Assembly: GCA_965217625.1 (NCBI GenBank) | Contig: OZ244557.1 | Coordinates: 930,001-994,000 of the forward strand | Origin: TK10-74A sp965217625 | GTDB lineage: Bacteria > Chloroflexota > Dehalococcoidia > Bin125 | Length of the DNA stretch: 64,000 bases | Direction: 5' to 3' | Part shown: positions 1 to 7,858 of the stretch, piece after piece | Position numbering within the stretch: position 1 is the stretch's first letter | How the letters are laid out: every line of letters begins with the position of its first letter | Position numbers and translations under genes: made by a program | Notes under the pieces: model-generated | Seen by the model: only the letters and a program-made list of their open reading frames with translations | The model's database searches: none | Told to the model about the DNA's origin: nothing

Positions 1-464
1 GAGACGAAGAGGATGCCGTCGCCGTCGCCGCTGTAGCGGTAGCGAAAGCGGATCCCGCCGCTCGTGTAGTCGGCGATCGCCTCGGCGAGGGCGGCGCAGG
101 CCTCCTCCCGATCGCTGATGAAGCGCTGCCGCAGACGCAGCCGCGTGCCCTCGACGTCGGCGCACGCGAAGCGGGCCGAGATCATCACGTCGCCGGGGGG
201 CAGGTCGTAGCCGCGCGCGCGGGCGATCAGCGGTCCGCGGTCGGGGAACTGATCCTCGGGGTAGGCGAACAGCAGGTGCAGGGCGATGGGGCTGCCCAGC
301 GGATAGCCGGGGCTCTTGGCGTGCAGCGTGCCCGTGACGCCCTCGCGGGCGAGCCGATCGAGGTTGGGCGTGCGGGCGGCCTCGAGCGGCGTCTTGCCGC
401 CAAGCTCGGGGGCGGGCCGATCGCCCAGCCCGTCGAAGATGATTAGCAGCACGCGCAGGCTCAC
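1..464 (-). CDS. archaeal-type cofactor-independent phosphoglycerate mutase (partial, 3' end outside window)
   Basis: About 154 N-terminal residues are present; the rest lies beyond the left edge. The visible part starts RVLLIIFDGLGDRP and continues with KTPLEAARTPNLDRL, the metal-binding N terminus of the alkaline-phosphatase-superfamily (ApgM-like) phosphoglycerate mutases that interconvert 3- and 2-phosphoglycerate in glycolysis. The Asp of IFDG would bind metal, and the Ser of GSPIALH would be the phospho-acceptor. The GTG start overlaps the stop of the upstream adenylyltransferase gene (GTGA), with GAGAGG as ribosome-binding site, so the two are probably translationally coupled. A related phosphonopyruvate-decarboxylase-like member cannot be excluded from this fragment. 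Confidence 0.72.
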   Translation of the reverse strand, partial: MSLRVLLIIFDGLGDRPAPELGGKTPLEAARTPNLDRLAREGVTGTLHAKSPGYPLGSPIALHLLFAYPEDQFPDRGPLIARARGYDLPPGDVMISARFACADVEGTRLRLRQRFISDREEACAALAEAIADYTSGGIRFRYRYSGDGDGILFV

Positions 465-1069
465 GTCGTGCCCACCTCTCGCGCGGCCGCCGTCCGGGCC
501 GCGGCATCCGCGGCGACCTCCTCCAGGACGCGGGCCACGCCCGCCGGGACGAGCGCGCACCAGTCCTCGCCGGCGCGCAGACGGCGTCGCACCTCGGTCG
601 CATCGATCGTCTTGTCGGCGCCCGGCGTGAGCACCTCGACGGTGTAGCCGGCGGCGCGCAGCCGGTCGACCTTGGTCTGCTCCCAGTCCGAGAACACGCG
701 CACGAAGTGCACCGCGTCGTCGGGGACGTAGGCCGGCCAGCGCTCGGGCGTGTTGACGGGGAAGGGGATGAAGATGACCCGCTCGAAGGGGACGCCGGCG
801 TCGCGCAGGGCGGCGCGAATCATGCGCTGCCGGTCGAAGAAGCTGAACGGGTTGGCCTCGGCGCGATGGCGATGGTCGGCGCTGGGCTCCCGCGCGATCT
901 GCGAGGGGTCGGGGTTGGTGATGCCGATGATCAGCGTGCGGCAGCGTTCCAGGGCGAGGCGGCAGTAGTCCCAATGTCCGTTGTGGAAGGGCTGGAAACG
1001 ACCGTGGATCATGCCGAAGCGCGGCGGGGCGTCGGAATCGGCGGCCGGGGGGGCGGGGGACACGGGCAT
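461..1069 (-). CDS. NMN adenylyltransferase, archaeal NadM-like nucleotidyltransferase
   Basis: 202 residues. The HIGH-type nucleotide-binding motif is GRFQPFHNGHWDYC near residue 20, and IDATEVRRRL near residue 155 matches the ISxTxxR motif of nucleotidyltransferases. Residues 45-70 (GITNPDPSQIAREPSADHRH) resemble the archaeal NadM loop. The family transfers AMP from ATP to NMN to make NAD+. I chose the ATG at 1069, 8 bases after the lpdA stop; a longer in-frame extension exists but lies inside lpdA and is arginine-rich noise. It is fourth in the pyruvate dehydrogenase operon, so NAD synthesis would be co-expressed with a major NAD consumer. Substrate (NMN or nicotinate mononucleotide) is not decided by the sequence. 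Confidence 0.8.
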   Translation of the reverse strand: MPVSPAPPAADSDAPPRFGMIHGRFQPFHNGHWDYCRLALERCRTLIIGITNPDPSQIAREPSADHRHRAEANPFSFFDRQRMIRAALRDAGVPFERVIFIPFPVNTPERWPAYVPDDAVHFVRVFSDWEQTKVDRLRAAGYTVEVLTPGADKTIDATEVRRRLRAGEDWCALVPAGVARVLEEVAADAAARTAAAREVGTT

Positions 1070-1077
1070 CGTCCGGG

Positions 1078-2499
1078 CTATCGCGATCGGGCGATGTAGT
1101 GGGCGCTGGAGCCGAAGAAGGTCTCGGCCGACTCCATGACGGTCTCGGACAGCGTGGGGTGGGCGTGGATCGTGAGCTGCAGATCGCGGGCGCGGGCCCC
1201 CATCTCGACGGCCAGCGTGCCCTCGGCGATCATTTCGCCCGCGTTCGGCCCCACGATGCCGACGCCCAGCACGCGCTCGCTGCCCTTCTCGACGATCAGC
1301 TTCGTGAGCCCCTCGGGGCGGGCCAGCGTGATGGCGCGGCCCGAGGCGCGCCAGGGGTAGCGCACGACCTGCACGTGGTCGGCGGGCGCGTCGGCCTCGG
1401 TCAGGCCGCACCAGGCGATCTCGGGGTCGGTGAAGACGACGGCCGGGATGGCGGCGGGCTCGAAGACGGCGGGCTCGCCCAGGATCGCCTCCACCGCGAC
1501 GCGGGCCTCGTGCATCGCCTTGTGCGCGAGCATGGGCTCACCGGCGACGTCGCCGACGGCGAAGATGTTGGGCTCCGCGGTGCGGCGCTGGGCGTCGGTC
1601 TCCAGGAAACCGTGGGCGTCGCTGCGGACCAGCGTCGTCTCCAGCCCGAGGTCGTCCGAGTTGGGCCGCCGCCCGACGGCGACGAGCACCTTGTCGAAGC
1701 TGCGCTGGCTCTCGGCGCCGCCGGCGGCGGTGAGAGCGACGCGCACGCCGCCCTCGACCTCGGTCATGGCGGTGACGCGGGTGTTGAGCAGGATTTCGTC
1801 GAAGACGCCGGCGAGGTGGGTCGCGAGCGGCTTCACGAGGTCGCGATCGACGCCGGCCAGCAGGCCCGGCAGCATCTCCACGACGGTGACCCTGGAGCCG
1901 AGCGCGGCGTAGACGGTGCCCATCTCCAGCCCGATGTAGCCGCCGCCGATGACCAGCAGCCGCGCGGGAACGTCGGCCAGTTCGAGCGCGCCGGTGGAAT
2001 CCATCACGCGGGGGGAGTCGAGCGCGAGCGGGCCGGGCCGGACCGGCGAGGAGCCGGTCGCGATGATGGCGTGGTCGAAGCCGACGTCGTCCAGGGCGCC
2101 GCCGCGCAGGACGCGCAGCGAGCGATTGCCGGCGAAGCGGGCCCGGCCGATGATCGGCGTGACGTTGCGCTGCCCGCGCAGCAGCCCCAGCCCGGAGGTC
2201 AGACGCCGGACGACGCTGTCCTTCCAGTCGCGCAGGGCGTCGAGGTCGATCCGCGGCTCCCCGAAGTCGAGCCCGAAGGCGCGCGCCTCCCGCGTCTCGG
2301 CGATCACGCGCGCGGCGTGCAGCAGCGCCTTCGAGGGGATGCAGCCCCGGTAGGTGCAGGCGCCGCCGGGGTTCTCCTCGCCGTCGATCAGGGTCACGTC
2401 GAGGCCGCGCAGGGCGGCGTGGAACGCGGCCGGGTAGCCGCCGGGCCCCGCCCCGATGACGGCCAGCCGTTTGCCTCCCGCGTCGGATGTGGCGGCCAT
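1078..2499 (-). CDS. lpdA: dihydrolipoyl dehydrogenase (E3 of pyruvate dehydrogenase)
   Basis: 473 residues, normal family length. FAD-binding GAGPGGYPAAFHAA is at residues 17-30. The redox disulfide motif is GGACTYRGCIPSK near residue 45. The NAD-binding motif GGGYIGLEMG lies near residue 186, and the C-terminal dimer interface carries the active-site HAHPTLSE. It reoxidises the lipoyl arm of the E2 subunit, passing electrons via FAD to NAD+. It starts one base after the aceF stop, so it is co-translated with E2 in the cytoplasmic complex. All catalytic residues are present. Confidence 0.96.
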   Translation of the reverse strand: MAATSDAGGKRLAVIGAGPGGYPAAFHAALRGLDVTLIDGEENPGGACTYRGCIPSKALLHAARVIAETREARAFGLDFGEPRIDLDALRDWKDSVVRRLTSGLGLLRGQRNVTPIIGRARFAGNRSLRVLRGGALDDVGFDHAIIATGSSPVRPGPLALDSPRVMDSTGALELADVPARLLVIGGGYIGLEMGTVYAALGSRVTVVEMLPGLLAGVDRDLVKPLATHLAGVFDEILLNTRVTAMTEVEGGVRVALTAAGGAESQRSFDKVLVAVGRRPNSDDLGLETTLVRSDAHGFLETDAQRRTAEPNIFAVGDVAGEPMLAHKAMHEARVAVEAILGEPAVFEPAAIPAVVFTDPEIAWCGLTEADAPADHVQVVRYPWRASGRAITLARPEGLTKLIVEKGSERVLGVGIVGPNAGEMIAEGTLAVEMGARARDLQLTIHAHPTLSETVMESAETFFGSSAHYIARSR

Positions 2500-2500
2500 C

Positions 2501-3832
2501 TCAGCCCTCCAGCGCCAGCATCAGCGGCTGCCGGACGGCGTCCGTGACCCAGGTCATGAAGCGTGCGGCGTCGGCGCCGTCCAGCACGCGATGGTCGAAG
2601 CTGAAGGAGAGCGGCATGTGCAGGCGGGGCTCCCAGGAGCCGCCGGCGTCGCCGGAGCCCTCGACGAAGACGGGGACCGTCTCCGCCCGCCCGATCGCCA
2701 GGATGGCGACGTTCGGCCACTGGATGATGGGCGTGAAGTGCCCCGTCCCCAGGCCGCCCAGGTTGGTCACGGTGAAGCTGCTGCCGCGCATCTCCTCGAT
2801 CGTGAGCTCGTTGTCGCGCGCCTTGGCGCTGAGCTCCGTCAGCTCGACGCCGAGCTGAATGATGTTCTTGCGGTCGGCGTCGCGGATCACCGGCACCACG
2901 AGGCCGCGATCGGTGTCCACGGCGACGCCGATGTGGATGTAGTCCTTGAGGACGAGCTCCTGCGCCTCCGCGTCGTAGCTGGCGTTCACGCGGGGATGGG
3001 CGCGCAGCGCGGAGGCGACGACCTTGAGCAGGATGGCCGTGACCGTCAGGCGGCCGCCGGCGTCGATGGCGGCCTGCTTGTAGCGCTGCCGCATGGTTTC
3101 GAGATCCGTGACGTCGGCGGTGTGATGCAGCGTGACGGCCGGGATCTGCTCCCAGGCCAGCGACATGTTGCGCGCGACGGTGCGCCGGAAGCGGCTCAGG
3201 GGCTCGCGCTCGATTGGGCCCCAGCGGGAGAAGTCGGGCAGGGGCGGCGGGGGGGCGGGCGCGCCGCTGGGGACGGACGCGGGCGCGCTGCGCTCGGCGC
3301 GCGCGAAGCGCTTGACGTCGTCTTGCGAGATGCGCCCGGCGGGACCGCTGCCGGCCACGCCGCGCACATCGACGCCGATCTCGCGGGCGAACCTGCGCAC
3401 CGACGGAGACGCGAAGACGGCGCGCTGCGTCACGTCCTCGGGCACGGAAGCAGGCCCCCCACGGTCGGGGATGACCGTGGGGGCGACGCTCGGGGGGCCA
3501 GCGGAGGGCGGCGGAGCGACCGTCGTAGGTCGGGGAACGACCGCCGTAGGTCGGGGAACGACGGCCGCAGCCCCGCCCTCCGGCTCGGCGCCGGCGCCCT
3601 CCAGCACGGTGATCAAGACGGTGCCCGGCGTGATCGTCTGCCCCTCGGCGACGTGCAGGCCCGTGATCGTGCCGGCGACGCCCGAGGGGACGTCGAGCGT
3701 CGCCTTGTCCGTCTCGATCTCCATCACCGGCTGGTCGACGGTCAGGGTGTCGCCCTCCTTGACGTAGATCTTGAGAACGTCGGCCTCCTCGATGCCCTCG
3801 CCGAGGTCGGGCAGAGCGAAGTCGCTGGGCAT
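2501..3832 (-). CDS. aceF: dihydrolipoamide acetyltransferase (E2 of pyruvate dehydrogenase)
   Basis: 443 residues with a single lipoyl domain. Domain order: lipoyl domain (residues 1-78; ETDKATLDV places the lipoylated lysine at K43), a Pro/Ala/Val linker containing a repeated VVPRPT unit, a peripheral subunit-binding domain (VRRFAREIGVDVRGV to DDVKRFA), and the catalytic acyltransferase domain ending in DHRVLDGADAARF (catalytic His and Asp). It transfers acetyl from the lipoyl arm to CoA. I chose the ATG at 3832 because MPSDFALPDLGEGIEE is the usual lipoyl-domain N terminus; the frame is open further upstream but overlaps aceE. It sits 29 bases behind aceE. Confidence 0.95.
   Translation of the reverse strand: MPSDFALPDLGEGIEEADVLKIYVKEGDTLTVDQPVMEIETDKATLDVPSGVAGTITGLHVAEGQTITPGTVLITVLEGAGAEPEGGAAAVVPRPTAVVPRPTTVAPPPSAGPPSVAPTVIPDRGGPASVPEDVTQRAVFASPSVRRFAREIGVDVRGVAGSGPAGRISQDDVKRFARAERSAPASVPSGAPAPPPPLPDFSRWGPIEREPLSRFRRTVARNMSLAWEQIPAVTLHHTADVTDLETMRQRYKQAAIDAGGRLTVTAILLKVVASALRAHPRVNASYDAEAQELVLKDYIHIGVAVDTDRGLVVPVIRDADRKNIIQLGVELTELSAKARDNELTIEEMRGSSFTVTNLGGLGTGHFTPIIQWPNVAILAIGRAETVPVFVEGSGDAGGSWEPRLHMPLSFSFDHRVLDGADAARFMTWVTDAVRQPLMLALEG
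3520..3570 (-). repeat. short tandem repeat in the aceF linker
   Basis: Two near-identical copies of a unit of about 21 bases (core GTAGGTCGGGGAACGAC on the plus strand) encode the repeated VVPRPT segments of the flexible E2 linker. This is expansion inside a disordered Pro-rich hinge and is in frame. Confidence 0.7.
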
Positions 3833-3861
3833 GGTCGCGGCGTCCTCTCCGGTGGGTCGTC

Positions 3862-6591
3862 TCAGGCGCGGGCCGGGTTGGGGCGCTCGGGGTCGACGCC
3901 GAGTTCGTCGATCGCGCGCTGCACGAGGGCGGGCTCGACGCGGCCCTCGGTCGCCAAGGCGTGCATCGCGGCGACGGCGACGTGCGCCGCGTCGACCTCG
4001 AAGAAGCTGCGCAGCTCCTCGCGCGTGCTGCTGCGGCCGAAGCCGTCCGTGCCGAGCGCCGTGAACGACGCCGGCACCCACTTGCTGACCGTCTCGGGCA
4101 GCGACTTGAGGTAGTCGCTGGCGGCGACGACGGGGCGCGGGTCCTCGGCGAGCTGCCGCGTCACGAAGGGCACGCGGGGGGACTCGAGCGGGTGCAGCAT
4201 GTTCCAGCGCTCCGCGTCCTCGGCGTCGCGGCGCAGTTCCGTGTAGCTGGTGGCCGACCAGACGTCGGCGGCGACGCCGTAGCGCGCCAGCAGCGCGACG
4301 GCGGCGCTGACCTGGTTGAGGATCGCGCCGCTGCCCAGCAGGTGGACGCGGGGGCCGCCGCCCTCCGCCGCGCGGGAGATGCGATAGAGGCCCTTGAGGA
4401 TGCCCTCGCGGACGCCCTCCGCCTCCGGGCCGGACGGCATGGGCGGCTGCGCGTAGTTCTCGTTCTCCGTGGTCAGGTAGTAGAACACGTCCTCGTTCTG
4501 CTCGTGCATGCGGCGGATGCCCTCCTGCACGATGACCGCGATCTCATACGCGTAGGCGGGGTCGTAGGCGACCAGGTTGGGCACCACCGAGGCCAGCACG
4601 TGGCTGTGTCCGTCCTGGTGCTGGAGTCCTTCGCCGTTGAGCGTCGTGCGGCCGGCCGTGGCGCCCACCAGGAAGCCGCGACAGCGGGAGTCGGCGGCGG
4701 CCCAGATCAGGTCGCCCACGCGCTGGAAGCCGAACATCGAGTAGAAGATGAAGAACGGGATCGTCGCGCTCTTGTAGTGGCTGAGGGCCGTGCCGGCGGC
4801 CAGGAAGGAGCACAGCGAGCCGGCCTCGGTGATGCCCTCCTCGAGGATCTGCCCGTCGCTGGACTCCTTGTAGAAGAGCAACTGGTGCGAGTCGACGGGA
4901 TCGTAGAGCTGCCCGACGGAGGAATAGATGCCGAACTCGCGGAAGAGGCCCTCCATGCCGAAGGTGCGGGCCTCATCGGGGATGATCGGCACGATGCGGT
5001 CGCCCAGGCGGCTGTCGCGCATCAGCTTGGTGAGGATGCGGACGAAGGCCATCGTGTTCGAGGCTTCGCGCTCGCCGGTGCCGTCGAAGAACTCCTGGAA
5101 CAGCTCGTCGTCGGGGGCGCGCAGGGGGCTGGGCATCATGCGACGCTGCGGCACCGGCCCGCCCAGGGCCGCGCGACGCTCCTCCAGGTACTGCATCTCG
5201 GCGCTGTCGGCGGCGGGGCGGTAGATGGGGGCGCCCACGACCTCCGCGTCGGTGAGGGGGATGTCGAAGCGATCGCGGAACTGCAGCAGCTCCTGCTCGT
5301 TGAGCTGCTTCTGCTGGTGACTGACGTTGCGCCCCTCGCCGGCCTCGCCCTGCCCGTAGCCCTTGATCGTGCGGGCGAGGATGACCGTGGGGCCGCCCCG
5401 GTGCTCGACGGCGGCCTTGTAGGCGGCGTAGACCTTGTCGGTGTCGTGGCCGCCCAGGCGCATGCGCCAGAGGTCGTGGTCCGAGATGTGGGCGACCATG
5501 CGCTTCAGCCGCTCGTCGACGCCCCAGAAATGCTCGCGGATGTAGGCGCCGCCGGCGACGGAGTACTTCTGGTACTCGCCGTCCACGACCTCGCCCATGC
5601 GGCGCACCAGCAGGCCGTCGTGGTCCTTGGCCAGCAGCGGATCCCACTCGCTGCCCCAGATGACCTTGATGACGTTCCAGCCCACGCCGCGGAAGACGGC
5701 CTCGAGTTCTTGGATGATCTGGCCGTTGCCGCGGACGGGCCCGTCGAGGCGCTGCAGGTTGCAGTTGACGACGAAGATGAGGTTGTCGAGTTTCTCGCGC
5801 GCGGCCATCGAGATCGCGCCCAGCGACTCCGGCTCGTCGGTCTCGCCGTCGCCCAGGAACGCCCAGACCTTCTGCTCGCCGACGTCGGGGTCCGGCGGGG
5901 GCGTGAGGCCGCGGTGCTCGAGGTAGCGCATGAAGCGCGCCTGGTAGATGGCCATGATGGGGGCGAGGCCCATGGAGACGGTGGGGAACTGCCAGAAGTC
6001 GTCCATCAGCCAGGGGTGCGGGTACGACGCGAGGCCGCCGCCCGGCGCGAGTTCGCGGCGGAAGGCGTGCACCTGCTGCGGCGTGAGGCGCCGTTCGACG
6101 AGCGCCCGCGAGTAGACGCCCGGCGCGGCGTGGCCCTGGAAGTAGATCAGGTCGCCGCCGGACGGGTGGTCGGGGCCGCGGAAGAAGTGGTTGAACCCCA
6201 CCTCGAATAGCGTCGCCAGCGAGGCGTAGGTCGAGATGTGCCCGCCGATGCCGTACGACTCCTTGTTGGCCTCGACGACCATGGCCATGGCGTTCCAGCG
6301 GATGATGCTCTTGATGCGCCGCTCCAGGGCGCGGTCGCCCGGGTAGGGGGGCTGCCGGTCGACGGGGATGCTGTTGACGTAGGGCGTCTGCGACGTGACC
6401 GGCAGGGGCACGCCGGCCTTCTGCGCCTCGATCTGGATCGCCTGCAGCAGGCCGCTGACGCGCTGCGGCCCGCGACGGCGCAGCAAGTCCTGCAAGGAGG
6501 CGATCCAGTCGTCGGTCTCCAGCCAGTCCTCGGGGCTGAGCGCCTGGATGGAGCCGTCGCCGGCGGGGCCGGCTGGCATGGTAGTCGTCAT
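3862..6591 (-). CDS. aceE: pyruvate dehydrogenase E1, homodimeric type
   Basis: 909 residues, close to the roughly 890 of AceE. The thiamine-diphosphate/Mg motif runs from GDGETDEPES to NCNLQRLDGP. YGIGGHISTYAS and the ending SKWVPASFTALGTDGFGRSS are typical of AceE. It decarboxylates pyruvate and acetylates the lipoyl domain of E2. I chose the ATG at 6591, with GTGGAG 9-12 bases upstream; the frame is open further upstream but lacks homology-like sequence. It is first in the operon aceE-aceF-lpdA-nadM-apgM. This single-chain E1 is the Proteobacteria/Actinobacteria form rather than the alpha/beta form. Confidence 0.95.
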   Translation of the reverse strand: MTTTMPAGPAGDGSIQALSPEDWLETDDWIASLQDLLRRRGPQRVSGLLQAIQIEAQKAGVPLPVTSQTPYVNSIPVDRQPPYPGDRALERRIKSIIRWNAMAMVVEANKESYGIGGHISTYASLATLFEVGFNHFFRGPDHPSGGDLIYFQGHAAPGVYSRALVERRLTPQQVHAFRRELAPGGGLASYPHPWLMDDFWQFPTVSMGLAPIMAIYQARFMRYLEHRGLTPPPDPDVGEQKVWAFLGDGETDEPESLGAISMAAREKLDNLIFVVNCNLQRLDGPVRGNGQIIQELEAVFRGVGWNVIKVIWGSEWDPLLAKDHDGLLVRRMGEVVDGEYQKYSVAGGAYIREHFWGVDERLKRMVAHISDHDLWRMRLGGHDTDKVYAAYKAAVEHRGGPTVILARTIKGYGQGEAGEGRNVSHQQKQLNEQELLQFRDRFDIPLTDAEVVGAPIYRPAADSAEMQYLEERRAALGGPVPQRRMMPSPLRAPDDELFQEFFDGTGEREASNTMAFVRILTKLMRDSRLGDRIVPIIPDEARTFGMEGLFREFGIYSSVGQLYDPVDSHQLLFYKESSDGQILEEGITEAGSLCSFLAAGTALSHYKSATIPFFIFYSMFGFQRVGDLIWAAADSRCRGFLVGATAGRTTLNGEGLQHQDGHSHVLASVVPNLVAYDPAYAYEIAVIVQEGIRRMHEQNEDVFYYLTTENENYAQPPMPSGPEAEGVREGILKGLYRISRAAEGGGPRVHLLGSGAILNQVSAAVALLARYGVAADVWSATSYTELRRDAEDAERWNMLHPLESPRVPFVTRQLAEDPRPVVAASDYLKSLPETVSKWVPASFTALGTDGFGRSSTREELRSFFEVDAAHVAVAAMHALATEGRVEPALVQRAIDELGVDPERPNPARA

Positions 6592-6740
6592 CAAGCGGGC
6601 TCCACGATCATGGGTCCCCCAACCCGGTCGCAGTCGCAGGGCCCAACACGGGCCGTGTTCGATCGCGCGTCCCGCGCACCATCGCCCCCAATCGATCAGG
6701 CAGCGGGACGCCCGGCGCATCGCCGGTACGCGACGGTCCT

Positions 6741-6746
6741 AGTCTA
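6741..6746 (-). promoter_or_regulatory. candidate -10 element for the aceE operon
   Basis: TAGACT on the minus strand, inside the divergent 6592-6860 spacer, about 150 bases before the aceE start. It fits the TAnnnT pattern used elsewhere in the window. No convincing -35 is visible. Confidence 0.35.
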
Positions 6747-6798
6747 GCCCGCGCGGCGGCGAGGGGGCCTGCTCCCGCCGAGAGTGCGAAGTGTCGCC

Positions 6799-6804
6799 TA
6801 AGCT
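6799..6804 (+). promoter_or_regulatory. candidate -10 element for the 6861 gene
   Basis: TAAGCT in the context CCTAAGCTGGG, a variant of the recurrent TAnGCT hexamer, about 56 bases upstream of the ATG at 6861. Confidence 0.35.
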
Positions 6805-6860
6805 GGGCGGGACCGGCGGGTCGCCGCCGCCGGGCGATCGCGGCGCACGGAGTGAGCGCA

Positions 6861-7124
6861 ATGGCAGAGCCGTCAGAGCCCCAGCCCGCCCCCGACAGCG
6901 CCGGCGCCACGCCGGAGGCCGCCGACCAGGATGCCGACAACCCAGTGGGGCCGGACCTCTCGGAGGCCGACCGCTTCTTCGTCAACGGCAGGTCGATGCC
7001 GTTCGAGACGTGGGTCGAGGCCGTGATGTCCCCGATCGCGCCGCGGGAACCCGCGGCGGCGCAGCCGCAGCCCGAGCCGGAAGCGCGGGAGATCGTCTGG
7101 CTGTCGCGGCGGCCGGTCGAGTGA
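6861..7124 (+). CDS. small hypothetical protein
   Basis: 87 residues, no recognised family. The first third is Pro/Ala/Asp-rich and probably disordered; the middle reads SEADRFFVNGRSMPFETWVEAVMSP and could form one short helix; the end is Gln/Pro/Glu-rich. I prefer the ATG at 6861 over the GTG at 6852 because ACGGAG sits at suitable spacing from the ATG. Third-position GC matches its neighbours, which supports real coding. It lies 40 bases before the membrane-anchored protein at 7165 and may share its transcript. Confidence 0.5.
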   Translation: MAEPSEPQPAPDSAGATPEAADQDADNPVGPDLSEADRFFVNGRSMPFETWVEAVMSPIAPREPAAAQPQPEPEAREIVWLSRRPVE

Positions 7125-7164
7125 GCCGGGGCACGGTGCGGCGGACTTCGCCCGGGCGCCGCCG

Positions 7165-7785
7165 ATGACGCCCTCGACCCTGGTGGGCTGGATCGTCATC
7201 GCAGTGGTCACGGTGCTGGTGCTGCTGCTCGCGCTCGTCGTGACGCTGACGGCGCTGCTGCTCACGGGCGGGCCCAGTCTGGCGCCCGTCTGCGGGGACC
7301 GCACGCTCGATCTCGCGCCCTCGACCGACCTCAGCTTCGACACGCGCTGGGACGGCTTCGACAGCTTCCTGGAGACCGGCGTCCCCGATGCGCTGGACCT
7401 GGGGGAGGGCGTCGTCACGGCGCGGGCGCGGGCGTTCCTGGAGGCGGAACCCGAGTTCGACGCGATCCACGACGTCGTCATCTGCTTCTTCGGCCCGCCC
7501 GATGCGGCCAGCCTCGGCTACGCCGAGGTCCGCGGCCGCGTCGACCTGCCGGCCGGGAGCGGCATCGGCGCGACGATCCGCGGCCGCATCGACCTGTGGG
7601 GGACGCAGCCCGTGCTCGACCTCACGCGGATGGAGGTGGGCAACCTGCCCGTTTTCCTGACAGCGGGGGTGCAGGAGGAGATCGAGGCCGCCGTGAACGA
7701 GGCGCTTGCCGGCGTCGATCTCCAGCACCGCTACAGCCTGGAGTTCCGGGAAGGCTTCGCGCGCATCATCGGCCGACCGCGCTAG
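7165..7785 (+). CDS. membrane-anchored protein, possibly LmeA/DUF2993-like
   Basis: 206 residues. One long N-terminal membrane segment (residues 5-37, VGWIVIAVVTVLVLLLALVV) is followed by an extracytoplasmic domain with paired beta-like stretches (YAEVRGRVDLPAG, ATIRGRIDLWG) and an amphipathic segment (GVQEEIEAAVNEALAGV). This arrangement resembles TULIP-like lipid-binding proteins such as LmeA, but there is no diagnostic motif, so the family is a guess. It sits between a small unknown gene and the secreted cell-wall amidase, consistent with an envelope role. Confidence 0.6.
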   Translation: MTPSTLVGWIVIAVVTVLVLLLALVVTLTALLLTGGPSLAPVCGDRTLDLAPSTDLSFDTRWDGFDSFLETGVPDALDLGEGVVTARARAFLEAEPEFDAIHDVVICFFGPPDAASLGYAEVRGRVDLPAGSGIGATIRGRIDLWGTQPVLDLTRMEVGNLPVFLTAGVQEEIEAAVNEALAGVDLQHRYSLEFREGFARIIGRPR

Positions 7786-7813
7786 CGGTGGCGGATCGGC
7801 CGATAATGCGGGA

Positions 7814-7819
7814 TAGGCT
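7814..7819 (+). promoter_or_regulatory. candidate -10 element for the amidase gene
   Basis: TAGGCT in GGATAGGCTGCC, 39 bases before the ATG at 7859; one of the recurring TAnGCT hexamers. Confidence 0.4.
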
Positions 7820-7858
7820 GCCAGCACATCGCGACGGCGGACGGCGGGCAGCGGGGGG

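Noticed and set aside
1099..2547. Long plus-strand open frame opposite lpdA
   Set aside because: Antisense shadow in high-GC DNA; composition is Gly/Ala/Asp/Arg noise and lpdA has full motifs on the other strand.
2456..4114. Plus-strand open frame of about 550 codons opposite aceF
   Set aside because: Antisense to a complete E2 gene, no recognisable domain.
3961..6210. Plus-strand open frame of about 750 codons opposite aceE
   Set aside because: Antisense shadow; aceE is intact and conserved.
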